64,000 nucleotides of DNA from positions 20,026,001 to 20,090,000 of the forward strand of contig WHVY01000001.1 of assembly GCA_022266195.1 (NCBI GenBank), written 5' to 3'. This DNA comes from Tetranychus cinnabarinus (lineage: Eukaryota > Arthropoda > Arachnida > Trombidiformes > Tetranychidae). Both the position numbers and the translations under genes were made by a program. Below are positions 13,901 to 26,845 of the stretch, one piece after another. The notes beneath the pieces are model-generated. The model had not been told where the DNA came from and did no database searches. It worked only from the letters and a program-made list of their open reading frames with translations. Each line of letters begins with the position of its first letter. Position 1 is the first letter of the stretch.

Positions 13901-16609
13901 CAAAAATCGATAAGAAAACACAAAACGTTTTCTATCTGAACCTTTCACAATTAATCTCGAGATAATGTTTCATGAAAATAGAATACTTTTCGCCTAAATA
14001 TACAAAGATAAGTCTAAAGAGTATTTGAAGCGAAAATGAATGTCCAACAAAATTCCGTCAGAATCTAAATAAAATTCGTTCAACGAAAGAAAAAGAAAAA
14101 TCCAGCCTTTTTGAATTCTGGTCATCCCATGACCTTTAAGTTTTTTACACCAAAACATAATTAACTGCAACTTTTCCCATTAAACCATAAATACAATCGA
14201 CAGAACTAAGAATAACTCGAACCTTATCAACAATTGTCCATGAATAAAGAAGGAGAGAAAAAAGTCGAAATTGAAAAGCAAAAAGTTGCCAGTTGAATCA
14301 ATTGATTCCATTTCCATTATCATTTACCATTACATGAATGCATTTTATTCATATTGATTGCCTTTTCCCATGTTTTCCCATTCACCATTCTCTTATCACT
14401 CTTCAATATTCATTATTGATATTCATTGGATATCAATATTGATCATGGAAAATGATAGCAACATAATTCATCATAATTCATCAATGTTTATTAATTATAT
14501 TACATTCTGTCAATTTCAATATCATTTCATTTCTTCATTTACCTTGCAAAAACACATTTATCTCTTTTAGCAATTGCAAGATGAGAAAATATTCAAATCA
14601 TTTTTCATTAATTGAAATGAAACTGAAGATAATTCCATTAATTTTAAGTGGAAAATGGCGAAAAAGAAGAAAATGTTTCAAATTATTGTCGCTCTGATAA
14701 AGCATTATTAGTCGACTGAAAATTTGTGTAAACATTTTTGTTATCCTTTACATTTTAAAATGTTATCTTGTTGTTAAAGATGTAATAATGTTTATTCATT
14801 GAGTGTTTCAGTTTTATGCTTTAATGATGAACAGTGAATCAACATGAAACAGAACGAAAACAAACAGAAGAGGAAAACTCGAAACATTCAGGCCTTGCGC
14901 CTCTCACTAACCTTCATTATCATCTTCAATTTGATTTACTTTTCATGTTTTTTTTTCTTCGCTTTTCTCTTCACATTTCTTCTTCTTCTTCACCCTTTCA
15001 TCATTATCCATGTTCTTTACGAATTTCTTCTTTCCTTTTCTTTTCGTCAAAATTTTTGCTCATCCTTTTCGTCTCTTGTTCACCTCTTGTTTCCTCCTGG
15101 ATTATTGTCATTCTCATTGTTTATCAGTTTCATCATTCCCTTTCAGACTGTCAAATGTTCTGTTGTGTTATGTTGTTGTTTTTTTTGAATAAAAGTTCTG
15201 AAATAAATGATTCTCCGAGAGAAGTAACAACCTTGTCTTGGTCTTGCTTTCATGGAAACAATAACGCATTTCCGGGTCACTTTGTTGCCTGACAAATAGT
15301 CAGAGTAGAAAAAGAAAAATGATATTCCATTGTCTACTTTATATCAGTTTCCATGTTATTTCCATTATAAATGAGCTGAAAAATGAATTCCATCAATGAT
15401 CAACTTTTCCATTTTTTATTCTTTTTTTCCTTCTCTTCTTCTTACATTTCCATTCAAATTGTAATTTTATGGTAAATCATTTGCTTTATCGTTTTAATCA
15501 ACTTATGGTTCACTCGATTTGGGCACATTAAGAGTTTTCTCAATCATTTCGAGTTTCCTAAATTTCCATCTTTAATGGCATCAAACTCAATGGAACCCAA
15601 AATTTTTGCCTTACATTAAACTAGGACTTTTCGGTGAACCTTTCAAGAGTTGCTTTTGTCTGAGAAATGCTATTAAAACTCGAAAACTGCCAACGGAGTT
15701 TTGGTAAAAAGTCAATGACAAAAAGGCAACTTTTAGTTAAACTGTTTGTTTGTCTGTGAAAATGATTAACTCAATCAAAGCTGCTCTTATCCAACAAAAG
15801 CCTGAAGCCAGTTGTGAAACACCAAAGCAATAGCAACTGACTATTGAATATCGAAATGAAAAGGTTCAATTGATAAAGAACATTTAATTAACTTTATTGA
15901 AACATCTAATAATGAGAAGAAAATAATTATTTTAGAAGATTATTTTTTCGAGAAAACAAAATTTTAAAAAATTGAAATATTGGCAAATCCACCAACTCTA
16001 ATCAAAGATGGATCTTAACATATCGTGATATAACATCGAAACGAAGCCACTCGTAACATTTCGAAAACATTTCTCAAGTGAATATCGAAACAGCTTTTCG
16101 GTTAAACCTTTGACAACCTTGGTCGCATTCGAGTTTCAACTGGAAATGAAAATCGCGCAAAAATGAACGTTGAAAGGACATTATTCACGAACCTTCGAGT
16201 TTGTCCATTTGAAACTTTCTTTTCCTTTTTCATTTTCCATTGACCGTGATTCTTTGATGGTTCTTTCAGAACATCATTCTGACAATTGTCAAAAGTGTCA
16301 AAAATGTGTTTCACTCAAAGGTCATCAATTGAAACATATTAATAATGGATAGTGACAAAAGAAGGAAAACTTCGAATTGACGAAAAAAAGAAAAGCGAAA
16401 ACTTGGTGCAAGTTGCCGAAAAAAAAAGAAAATATTTGCTTCTATTGCACAACATTCCAGATAACACTCAAGTAGCTTACAATGCATTTGAAGATACCTT
16501 TTACCTTTACATTAATCATTACAAGATTAAACATTTTCACTGGTAAAGCAACTCAAACAAAAGGCAAGAAGGAGAAGAAGAAGGTTTGAAAAATTGGATC
16601 CTCGGAATG

Positions 16610-16619
16610 CTGGGAGTGA
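16610..16619 (+). repeat. Dispersed word CTGGGAGTGA, copy 2
   Basis: Second exact copy of the 10-mer. The surrounding 16 bases (16,609-16,624) are identical to those at 203-218. Confidence 0.6.
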
Positions 16620-17533
16620 AAAAGTTATGGAATAAAATGCATTCTAAATAATAACAATAATAATAAGTTTTAGCAAACATTTACTTGCATTAAAGTTAAT
16701 CTTTGTTCATCAATTTTCATTCCTTTCATTACCTTTTCAAGTAAATTTCTCAAAAGTAATAACCAAACTTGACTAATAACAGGGAATCTCGTTGAAATCC
16801 CAGTGAATGTCAAGAAATGGTTTTCTCGAGTCGAGAGGTAAAGGTGGCAAAAAGTATATATTAACAAATAGTGAGAAAAAAAGGTAACAAGAATAAACTA
16901 AATTAAGGTTAAGATGTGAGCAAGAGTCAGGATAAAAGGCAATGGAAAAGGTGATATTCAGTTATCCTTTTTTTCACTTCAATCTCATTAAGCCTTTGAG
17001 CCAATTTGTGTACACTTTTAGGTAACCTCTTGTTAAACGCTTTTCCCTACCTTTTCTTTCTTCCCTGTCTTTACTTCGGATTTATAACCTTACTTTAGCC
17101 AATTGAGCTTACAGATTAACTTTGATTCCAAGACTATTTTACCTTTTTATATTTCTTCATGATATTGATGAAATGTAATTATAATAATGATAATAAATTG
17201 AACTCTACTTGTGCCAGCTTTTGACTGTTTCATGATAAATTGTTGGCAGTTGGACGATCATGAAGAATGGTCAGTTGTTTTTGAAAAGTTGCAAGTTTTG
17301 AACAAATGAAAATGCAATTTGGACATTCTTTCAGGAATAATAATGTTTCGTTGTAAGAATTAAAAATAATGAATCAAATAAATTATCAATGATAATGACA
17401 AGCTATTAGGTATGGATGAAGCAACAAGGTAGAAATTGGTTTGGAAATTGAAAGGAAAAGAAATGCGAAGGAAAACAAAAAGTTCATTCTTCATCATGAT
17501 TCACTTGACTGTCAACACCAGAAGCCAAAGAAG

Positions 17534-17569
17534 AAGAAAAGGAAGAAAAGGAAGAAAAGGAAGAAAAGG
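17534..17569 (+). repeat. Four-unit 9-bp tandem repeat (AAGAAAAGG)4
   Basis: Four perfect copies of a 9-base purine unit inside a longer purine tract (about 17,526-17,595). Read on the plus strand it gives a Lys/Arg run and on the minus strand a Phe/Leu run. Both are products of the repeat rather than evidence of a protein. Confidence 0.9.
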
Positions 17570-17782
17570 AGAAAAAAGAAGAAAAAGAAGGCGAAAAATG
17601 TAAGTTTGCCTGTTATAATTGTATTACCTATTATCATTATCATTAATGGTATTGCATTAATTAACATGGTTTGTTGTGTAGAGTAATATACTTGATAATA
17701 AGTGGAGGAAAGGTGAAAAGGGAAAATGGTGCAAAAAAGAGAGAAAAAGAAATAAAAAGAATATATTAAATGAGAGATTTTC

Positions 17783-17797
17783 ATGATGATGATGATG
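17783..17797 (+). repeat. (ATG)5 microsatellite
   Basis: Five uninterrupted ATG/GAT units. A simple repeat. Confidence 0.9.
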
Positions 17798-20057
17798 AGC
17801 AGTAACAATGCTTGGAGCATTGTATTGCAAAAGGGAAAGGTAAATGAATTAGGTTGATTAAGATAGGCTGGATAATGTTTGAAGAGCAACCAAAAGACTT
17901 TTTTTTTCTTTGGTTCAATAATAACAATAGTTGACTACTTGAATCGCAGTTTACCAGTGAAGTGGCATTCAACTTGTAATGTTTGCTTTTTTGTGTCAAT
18001 CTGTTGAACGGTTAAACACAATTTCATGATGATCAATTTATGCCCGGTTAGCCAAATGCCGATGGAAAACTCAACGAAATCATTGACAAAATGCTTTGCA
18101 TCTTTATGTGCTGGTCAGAAAATTTGTTGTTGCTCACTCTTGGATATTAGTTGAAGGATCGAGATTGATAAAAGCTTTGAATATTGATATTTGATAAAAA
18201 AATTCTGTTTTGTGGATTTTCGATGAATTTTCAATTTTTTAATGTTCATTTGATGGAGAAACACAAATTGATTTTATATTCTAGGTGACAAACTCGTCTT
18301 ATTTTCTCTGGTTTCATTCCAATCAAGAGTGAAAAATAATGATCTTCATGTTATACTTGAATATTTCATCCTGAACAGAGTTATGGTTGAAATTGTCAAA
18401 GTCAAGAGTAGGCAAGCAATAAACGCTAAATGGCTCCTGTTTCATCAATTTAATGTCCTATGATGACAAGGAAAATGGTTGAAAAATTTTAACCATTTAT
18501 TATCTGTGCACAAGTGTATCTCAGGTAAACATTCAGGTTTGAGTGAAACAAACCAAGTATACTGCACTTTAACATCGCATCAAAAGCAACTTTACCTTTA
18601 TGGCGAAACATTTATTATTCATTCATAATGAGCCATTAAAAAGTTGAGCATTCAAAATTTTCCACCATGGAATTGAGAAGAAAAGATAAATTCCCACTTT
18701 ATCTGAATAATCAGCTTAAAAGGAGTGTCTTTGAAAAATCTTCAATTTCTCATTCAGTTTTCAAAAACAAATTCCGCTCATGAAACTTACTAAAAGCCGA
18801 TTCATCGAAAAGCCAAAATCAGCATCAGTTCGAAACTTATTTTAAATTAATTATCATGTATTAATGCTTCTTTACCTATTCCATTTCGATATTTGAACTG
18901 TTTGAAGAAGATGCATTAAAAATGTCTTTAACCTAAAAATGGATTGAGATCAAGTAATGGTTGCATTAGATTGCTAATTAAATGTTGATGCAAAAAGATT
19001 AAGAATTAGATTCTCATGTAGTCGAGAAAGGTACAGTTTGTGAAACAAATTGTTTGCCGAATCATCATTTAGCTATAGATTATTTAAAAAGCCATATAAA
19101 ATAATAGTAAACCTGACAACTAGGACAAGGTTTTATGGCAAAATGGTTTCATCAAAAAACTTTTGTCCAACAAAACTTGATCATTAAAACTCATGATCGT
19201 GCAACTAGAACAAAGTCTGATATTTCGAAAATAGATGAAAAATTCTTAGTTTAATGTGCAAATTAATAATTATGTCATCTTTCATTATCGTTTCAAGGCG
19301 AGAAAAGATCGAAATGTCGAGAAATTTTCAAAATCCAAGTTTTGTTTTTTAGAAGAGAAAAAAAAATTTCAGTTTTCTGCCAAACTATTCAAATTCAATT
19401 TTAACAAAATCCTTTTCCCTTGAAAGAAAAGATTAACCTGGATCAGTCTATCGGGTTAATCTAATCTGATGGATTAGCTTTTCAAAATTCATTGAGATTC
19501 TATTAGAAGTTCAACCGCAAAGCGAACCAAACTTAGCACACAAATTCTGACTTCGATTCGATTAAAGATTTTTATTAACCTTTTATGATTTTAATCGAAA
19601 GCCGAAAATCACCGAAAACCTTGTATTTTCGGTCGTATTAGTAAATTAATATCATGGTAAAATGCGACTTTTGTTAATCTATAAATGATGATTGAGATGA
19701 TGAATCAATGCTGAGTATAACAATGGCTGATTCAATCTCACGGTGATGCACACTTAACGAGTAGCCAAGTCTTTTAGCAATGAACATTGAACCATTTCAT
19801 TGGGATTGACTGTGAGTTAAAGTAGTTAACCTAACAAATGACTGTTCCCATGAATTGGTTAGTACCATGTTAGCCTTTGATCTAATACCATTGATTAACA
19901 GAGAAGAGCTGCTAATTGAAAAAAGTGATTTCCCATGTGAAGAGAAGAAGAAAAAAAAAGTTGCTCCATCTTAAGGTCTGATGAGAATGATGAATTTTTC
20001 TCTTGAAATTCGTTTGAATGCAAAGAGATTCATAATCATGGCCTGATAACAATCATG

Positions 20058-20110
20058 ACAATAATAATAAAAATAACAATGCTCACAATAATTACTATAA
20101 TAATAATAAA
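20058..20110 (+). repeat. AAT/ATAA-rich imperfect microsatellite
   Basis: Imperfect run of AAT and ATA units broken by a few other bases. Similar tracts occur at 38,160-38,187 and 53,968-54,006. Confidence 0.7.
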
Positions 20111-20799
20111 ACTCAACTGAGAATAGATAACAAGAAAAGGTTAATAATATTCGTCAATGTGATATTTTTCATTCTTCCTCTTCTCATCATTATTGAGTGA
20201 AAGAAATGGTTGATATTCATCGTTACCATGAATATATTAAATTGAAATATGAATTGAGTGTAAGCAGAAGAAAAAGATAAAAGGAAAAGAAGAGAAAAAC
20301 AAAATCAGTGAATAAAAGTTCAGCGATTCATTGATAGCGGTTCAACAAAAGGAACAAGTATATTTATAGAAAAAGCAACTTCTTCATTCAAGATGAAAAA
20401 TTATTCAATCAACATGAAGAGAGAAAAAGAAACGAGACTTGGATTAGGTTCGTTACTTAATTTAGCTTTTGGTTACAAAGAATTATCATGATTATTAAAA
20501 AACATTTACATCTATATTAATCTGGAACAAGCTCGAGACCGACTTGAAACATTTGAATGCAAAGACTTTTGACCTTTTCCAAGCCCATTGTTGCTTGTAT
20601 TGTTTGGAGGGAAAAAATGAAAAGAAAAATTTCTCTTTGATTTTCTGGAAAGTCAATCATTTTTATGATCGATAACATTTTTGACTATTCAACAGCAAGT
20701 GTTGAAACAATAACGAACGACGAAAAGTTGTAGAAATAATTTTCTCCATTTTTACTCATTTCCATCTTACAAAAGCTTATTGTATTACAGGGAGTTTTT

Positions 20800-20809
20800 T
20801 CACTCCCAG
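20800..20809 (-). repeat. Dispersed word CTGGGAGTGA, copy 3 (reverse strand)
   Basis: Third exact copy, on the minus strand, in a 15-mer shared with copies 1 and 2 (GCTGGGAGTGAAAAA). A GGGAGT at 20,790-20,795 faces ACTCCC at 20,802-20,807, so this copy can also form a 6-bp stem. Confidence 0.6.
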
Positions 20810-21963
20810 CTTTTCGCGATTCTTTGCCTGTTCAGTAATAACTTCAATAATGATTATTAATGGAAAGCAAAAACTTTCATGTTTTGAAAAGAAAAAGTAA
20901 AATCATTAGATTGTTCAGTGTTTATCGAAAAGAAGAGAAACTGTGAATTTTGACGATTGAACCATTTTACCTCTGGTAATGGGTAAAGTTGTGGATCAAA
21001 GTAAATGGAAATGATAATAATGTTTGCAACTTTGAATCAAAGTAAATAGACCAACAAGGTAATGGTCAAGATGAGCCGCAAGCCAAGTTTTCATCAACAA
21101 TTTTCAATATTATTCCATTTTCATTTTGGGATTACCAGAATTTTCCTCCTTCATTGTCACCTCTTAATGTTTATTGGAAAAGGTTTAAATTGTGCAAACC
21201 TTGATTCAGAATATTCAATTGCAATTCATCATTTCTCTGCCTTTCAACTTTTCCATCTTTTCCTTTTCGTTAAATGTTGGAAAAGTGAAAAAAAGTTGAA
21301 CTTTCCAGTTACACTTTGGTCTTGTTTAGCTTCTCAATAAACCATGAAACATTTTTTCTTTGCTTTTCTCTTCTTCTCTCAACTTTTCTCCCAACAAATA
21401 AAATGATAACTTATGTAATGTTATTTTTCGTTGGTTGGACATTAAATTCTCAATGGTATTTCTGGTTATTCTCGAGCGAATTGACATTTCAAAAATCACT
21501 TGACCAAAAGTTAGTAGCTTTGCTGGGTTCATCATTCATCATTATCATTACAATGAACCATTTTTAGCTTTAATATTTACCAACGAAAAATAACAATGAT
21601 AATAATGATTAACCTAATAGTTATGGCAATGGAAATGTTGAAATGTCGTTATTTATTTATATCAAATAATTCAGGGAAAAGGAAAGGATGGAAAATGCTC
21701 AAATTTATCTGAATACATTTCAAGTCTTTTTTTCATTTGCTTTTAGTTTGACCATTTAAAACGATGAAAAACCATTCAATATGTCGCTGCATTATGAATA
21801 AATATTTATTATAGTTATTCAGTAACCAGAAAAAGTGTCTAAAGTATTTAACTTTGCAATTCATTTTATACAAAATTGATTGAAAAGAGCAAAAGAAACT
21901 TGGAAAAGTAAAATTGACCAGAAAAGACATTTTTTACAGATTAATTAAATCGGATCAACTAAG

Positions 21964-22019
21964 CTGCTCAACTTTTGGTCAACCAAAATGTTGTGGTTGA
22001 AAACTGCTCAACTTTGGTC
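21964..22019 (+). repeat. Short direct repeat pair, 40 bp apart
   Basis: CTGCTCAACTTTTGGTC at 21,964-21,980 recurs with one T missing at 22,004-22,019. The intervening bases are not repeated. It could be the scar of a small local duplication or a pair of binding sites. Confidence 0.6.
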
Positions 22020-25000
22020 TTTCAATATTGATTTATTAATTGTGCTTTTGCTGTTTATATTTTTTAAAAATAACTTCAGGTCAGACGAATATAAGTAAAG
22101 TTTTTTTCCTCTTAAAGATTATCGAAATCGAAATCGTAATTGAAATCTGATTTTCGAAGTGAATCTTGATCATTGCACACGATAGTTTGAAATATTATTT
22201 GACATTCGATTAAAGATTTTTGAGGAAAAAAGAAAAAAGCAAAACTCGACTTTAAATCTTGTCTTTTGGCTTTTCATAGTAAAATGTTTCGAAAAGCTTC
22301 AACACTTCGACTTCGACTTTTTTTCTTATCGGTTTTAGCGACTCTTTCTTATTCATTCTAACCTGTAATACACTCCAAGTGTTTCTGTACCAAAATTGCA
22401 TCTTGAAGTGAACAAGAAAACGGAAAAGCAGAATAAAGCAAAAAGCAAAACAATTCACTTGAAAGTTTATCTTGTTCATTGAAACGATTGTTTCAGATTA
22501 AGAGAATGATGAATGAGACAAAATGTAATTCCACCATTATTACCGAGCTATTACAAAATATTACCAGAATAACTTATTCGACTTTTCCTCTTCTCTCGAG
22601 AAGCAGCAAAAAAGCCTGACTTTCGATTTTCAACTTCGTTCAATCATTTACTTATATGATTAAACTTTCAATTGAATTGGCAAATCATCGAGTCTACACT
22701 AACCAAATGCTGAAAAAACAAACTCAATCTAAAAGTGTTTCCGTTAAATCCTTCATCATGCAACTTCATTTAGAAAAAAAATCTTTTTTTCAGAAACTTT
22801 TTCTTCCCAAAACAACTTGTCATGAAAATTTCAAACTGAAGTTTCACCGAATTAAATATCAAAATCAACATGAAATGACAGCAAAAGTAGGACAACATTT
22901 TCATTTGAAAATACCTTTTGAACCATTCAATAAACTTGATGAGAAAATGAGGGAAATGAGAAAATTTCAATTCGATGGTTAACAGAATATCATGGAAAAT
23001 GAAATTTTGTGGCGGAAAAAAAACTTGAACTTCAAGTATGAATAAGATTCCCAGAAATGAGCAGAAAAAACAAGTTTATAATCAATATTCCATGACAACA
23101 TTATCATTGGTAAACTTTACCTTATCTTGTAATCATCTTCATCATTCCCTGTTATTTCCCATTTCCTGAGGAATAGAAACTATTTACCATTTCCATGTCT
23201 TGACCGGATAAAATTCTCAAGATTCTGATTCCCTGTCTGCATTTCCTGAGTTTTCCTCATCAACTTTCCTTCCCTTCCATCCCATTGACCTGGATTTTTT
23301 TACTCCAAACAAAAACTATTACAATAATAATATTTGCTTTTACATTTTATTTATCCATATTTGACCATCTTTCCCCTTCTCATTGTTATTATAATGATTC
23401 AAGATTTTCTTTGGATTCCGAATGAAACCTTTTCTTGTTTCTGTAGGAATCCAATTGATTGCAATCGACTCGATCGAAACTCATTGTTTCGAGAGAAGAA
23501 GGTTTTGGAAATTTGTTTATTTTTCAACAAAAGGAGAAATTTATTTTTAACCATCGCTATTATCAATTCAATATTTACATTTGTTTCTTGAGTTTGCTAT
23601 TTTTATCGATCAATGATGAATGATTCTGATGATGTCTGACTGGACTGTGTGTGGAAGGTGAACGAAAAACCAACTGAAAACACTGATTTCTTTCAATGAA
23701 ATTTTCTGTCAATAATTAGTTTCGTCATGAAATGAGATTGAAATGATTTCATCAAAGTTTAACGATAAACTGCAGTAATTCAATTATGCAAATAAACTCT
23801 TTATTAGTTTGAATTCATTTTGATGATGAAATAATTTAATCAATTTTACTTCAACTCATTTTAATTGTAATAATTTTTCATTAAACTTTTCAATTCCTAC
23901 AAACATGTTTGTACCTTGTAATTACTGCTCAAAGTGGTTAGACTTTTTATACGTTAATCTTTTCTAGTTTTGTCGAGTTTTCATTTTCACTTTAGATTTG
24001 CAAATTTTTGTCCATCCAGCAAAATTTCCATCTTTTGTCAACAAAGTTTGACTCGTCAGTTTTGCGCAAATGAGCTTCATTGTAACCTGAATCGAGGCCA
24101 AAAAAGATTAACATGAAAAGAAGCCTAAAAAAGAACAGAATTATCTTTTTCATTGGCTTACAAAATTATACGACAAAAGTCAAGTACAATCAACCCATCG
24201 ACCTAAATGGACAGTCATAATTAGCTCAGTCTTTTTGGGTTTCCCCTTTTCGAAGTTTAGACAAATATAATCTTTGAATGGTTTTGGAAAGCATTGTTTT
24301 CCAAAGGACAGATTCATCTTTGAACTTCTTTGGTACAGCGTTTTCATGTGAAGTTCCTACTGGGCACAAAAGCGAATCTATTAATATTTTCTAGATGGAT
24401 AATTTTCCAATTAACTGGAATCATTTTGCTAGAATAATTGACGACGAAGTTTCTTCCTCATGATAATGGTTATAATTGTATTATGTAAATGTAGTTTCAA
24501 TTGTTTCCATTACTTTATTTGCCTTTGGTATTAAACGCAATTTATCGGTCAGATATTCATGAGCTCAACAGGAATCGAAAATATCAGCCCTTCGATCATT
24601 ATTATACAGATATTTGCATTCAAGATGAAGACAAGAAAAGATGACACAGTCTCATAGCGGTCAATGCTTATTTTGATGCGAATTTTATTCAACTCTTTGC
24701 TCAAAAGTTTCAAGATCAATTATAAGAAATAAACGATTCGAATATTTCAATCATTAATATTAGTAGTTTCAAACTTACATTTACTCATAGCATTGTCCAC
24801 TCTAAAAGTTACCTCAGGTTAACTTTGATTGAATTCACTCATTTATTCCTTTTCCCTAAAACAACTTTACAACTCAAACAACAATTTTAACTGCACAACA
24901 AATGGTATTTATCAGTGAAAGTAAACTTCTGAGGTCAATCAAATTGCACCACGCAGCCTAGATAAAGTCGTGTTTCCCTTTGTACCAAAGTGTTCAGAGA

Positions 25001-26109
25001 AAGCTTTTTAAGTTTCTTTGAAAATCGTGAGTTTATGGACTATTTCAATCTGATGAAACCAAAAACTAATTGAAAATGTTACAAGTGAATTGGTTGAACA
25101 TAAATCGTAACTCTTGCTGTTCTTCATTCCATCCCTTAACTAATGTTAAAACAAAATGGTAAGAAGTTGAAAATAGATTGAAATCAATTTAATTGTGCAT
25201 ATAATTTGCACCAAATAAAGTATTTAATTCAATAATATGGGAAAGAAACATGGAATCGGGTTAAAAAAGAGGGTAAAATTTACACTTAACTAAACAGTGA
25301 TTTACATTTACACCAATAATTTGCTTTTCAAATAGTTTTAAATGTTGAGAGTAAAATTTTATCACTTGGAAGGAAAAATTTACCAATTGAGCAAAAATAT
25401 TTTGTTCACTTCAATTGTTGATGCAATTTCGACATTGAATTTCTTCTTCATTTTTCTCTCGTTTTCCCTCCTTACATAAAAGTGGCAAAACAAAATTCAA
25501 TTTTCCCATCAAACTATTCCATGTTCATCTTGTGAATATATCATTTTTCAATTTTGAATGGGCAACTAATAAAATGATAACAATATCAAGGCAAAGTGTG
25601 ATCAAAACAGAGCCATAATAAGAATGATGAAAAAGTATTCAATATAATTTACTTGTCCATCAAAGTTTCTTGTTTTGTTTCAAATGCGACAAAATGTTAT
25701 TTTTGCCCATTTTTGGATTACTTTAGTTTTGCTTTTTCAATTCATCAGTTTTTTTATTTCGTTTGTATTTTGTTTGCACAAATGTACATTTGATAATAAC
25801 AAAGTGAAATGAGGAAACAAGATGAGACAAAAGATGAGATGAGATGAGAATCTTTTGTTTGTTGTTTTAAATGTTTGTATACTTTATGAATATGTATATA
25901 TCAGAATTTCTCAACTTTTTTCGCAATATTTTCTTTGGTGGAAACAAAATGTCAAAATATTGAGATATTACATTTTCTTGGGTTGACATGAGATGAACAG
26001 AAACTATGAGTTTCAATGAGAATGTCAACAGTTTTCGCAATAAGGAAAAGAGTTTCAAGATGAGTTTGAAAATGAAAGAAAACAAAAATTCCGTTCATTT
26101 CCGAAACTC

Positions 26110-26421
26110 TCAACAATGTTCATTTGATAAATGAGTAGAAACTCCAAAGCTTAAAAAATCGGGGTTTTTGGACTCGAAAAGATTATCATCAAGACAGTTG
26201 TAACATAACAAATAACAGTTGAAGCCTGACGTCGTTTCGTCGTTGTTTTCATTGATCAAGCAATTATGTTCCTTGGTTGAGACAACAAACAAAATCAAAA
26301 TCGAAACCAGAAATAAACTAAAACCCAAATAAATAATGTTGTAAGATGTATAAACCAGCAAAACAAAAATATTTAAATTAGCCGAATGCCGATGCTCAAC
26401 GAAATGCCCGATTATACTCAT
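26110..26421 (-). other. Hydrophobic ORF overlapping the end of the 26.4-26.8 kb candidate
   Basis: A 103-codon frame starting at an ATG that overlaps the TGA of the preceding candidate (ATGA). It has a long hydrophobic segment at about residues 17-47, enough for one or two membrane passes, followed by a polar tail with six cysteines. It could be a chance frame, or the continuation of the upstream candidate through an unseen splice or a single-base error. I cannot assign a family. Confidence 0.15.
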
Positions 26422-26845
26422 GGATTAGAAAATTCTTCGGCTGCGAATTCCTCTTTATTCAAGCATTTACGCCCAAATGTTCGTTGAAACTGTTGCAATG
26501 CGAAGATGTTGTCCTTCGCTTTATTGATATTTAATAAGAAATCTCTTGGATTCGCATCCAAAAATGGTTTTTGATTGAACTTCACCAATTTTTATTTACA
26601 TTAAAAACTTTTCTTGTTCAGTTCAACTACAGAGTATTAAAAGTTTGTCAATGTTTACTCGTGATTGTAAATTGGGTAAAAAGTGGTTCTTTCACCTTTC
26701 CAAGTGCATCACCCATGAATCCATCTTTCAATGAATAATTTGGAAATTGGCTAAATAAGTTTTCTTCTGGCAATACCTGTTCATGATGACAACCCAAATT
26801 GGCATCATAAATTATCGCTGAAATAATAGCAATTATCTTCTGCAT
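26418..26845 (-). CDS. Putative two-exon small gene, unknown function
   Basis: Unrecognised; a gene model built from coding-like composition. Exon 1 (26,845-26,696) opens with ATG and gives 50 residues: an N-terminal hydrophobic stretch (MQKIIAIISAII, residues 1-12) that could be a signal peptide, then a polar part with FSQFPNYSLKDGF. It ends at a good AAG|GTGAAA donor. The inferred intron is 116 bp (26,695-26,580). Exon 2 (26,579-26,418) keeps the frame and gives 53 residues rich in charge and Gln (FALQQFQRTFGRKCLNKEEF) before TGA. The acceptor (GTGAAG|TTC) has almost no pyrimidine tract and is the weak point; without splicing, exon 1 runs to a stop at 26,648. The balance of Asp, Glu, Arg, Gly and Ala is unlike the Phe/Ile/Asn/Lys-heavy chance frames elsewhere. 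No poly(A) signal was found just downstream. It could instead be a pseudogene or chance. Confidence 0.35.

Larger units (their letters stand above)
1..26417. other. AT-rich non-coding DNA, no recognised gene
   Basis: No reading frame here resembles a known protein family, and the longest open frames follow pyrimidine-rich or AT-rich composition (for example the serine/phenylalanine-rich frame at 14,834-15,292). The stretch holds scattered purine and pyrimidine tracts (around 2,690-2,790 and 14,950-15,070), the microsatellites listed separately, and a slightly GC-richer patch at about 10,140-10,330 without a usable frame. It may be intergenic or part of a very long 5' intron of the receptor gene at the right of the window. 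The lack of exons is my reading by eye; a very short exon could be missed. Confidence 0.6.

Noticed and set aside
14834..15292. Longest open frame in the window (152 codons)
   Set aside because: It follows a pyrimidine-rich tract, giving Phe/Ser/Leu/His runs; another frame through the same tract is also open. This is composition, not coding signal.
17441..17889. Lys/Arg-run and Phe/Leu-run frames over the 9-bp repeat
   Set aside because: Both strands are open because the (AAGAAAAGG)4 purine repeat lacks stop codons. No domain outside the repeat.
22656..22982. 108-codon plus-strand frame
   Set aside because: Lys/Phe/His-rich, with an open frame also on the opposite strand (22,770-22,970). 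No recognisable domain.
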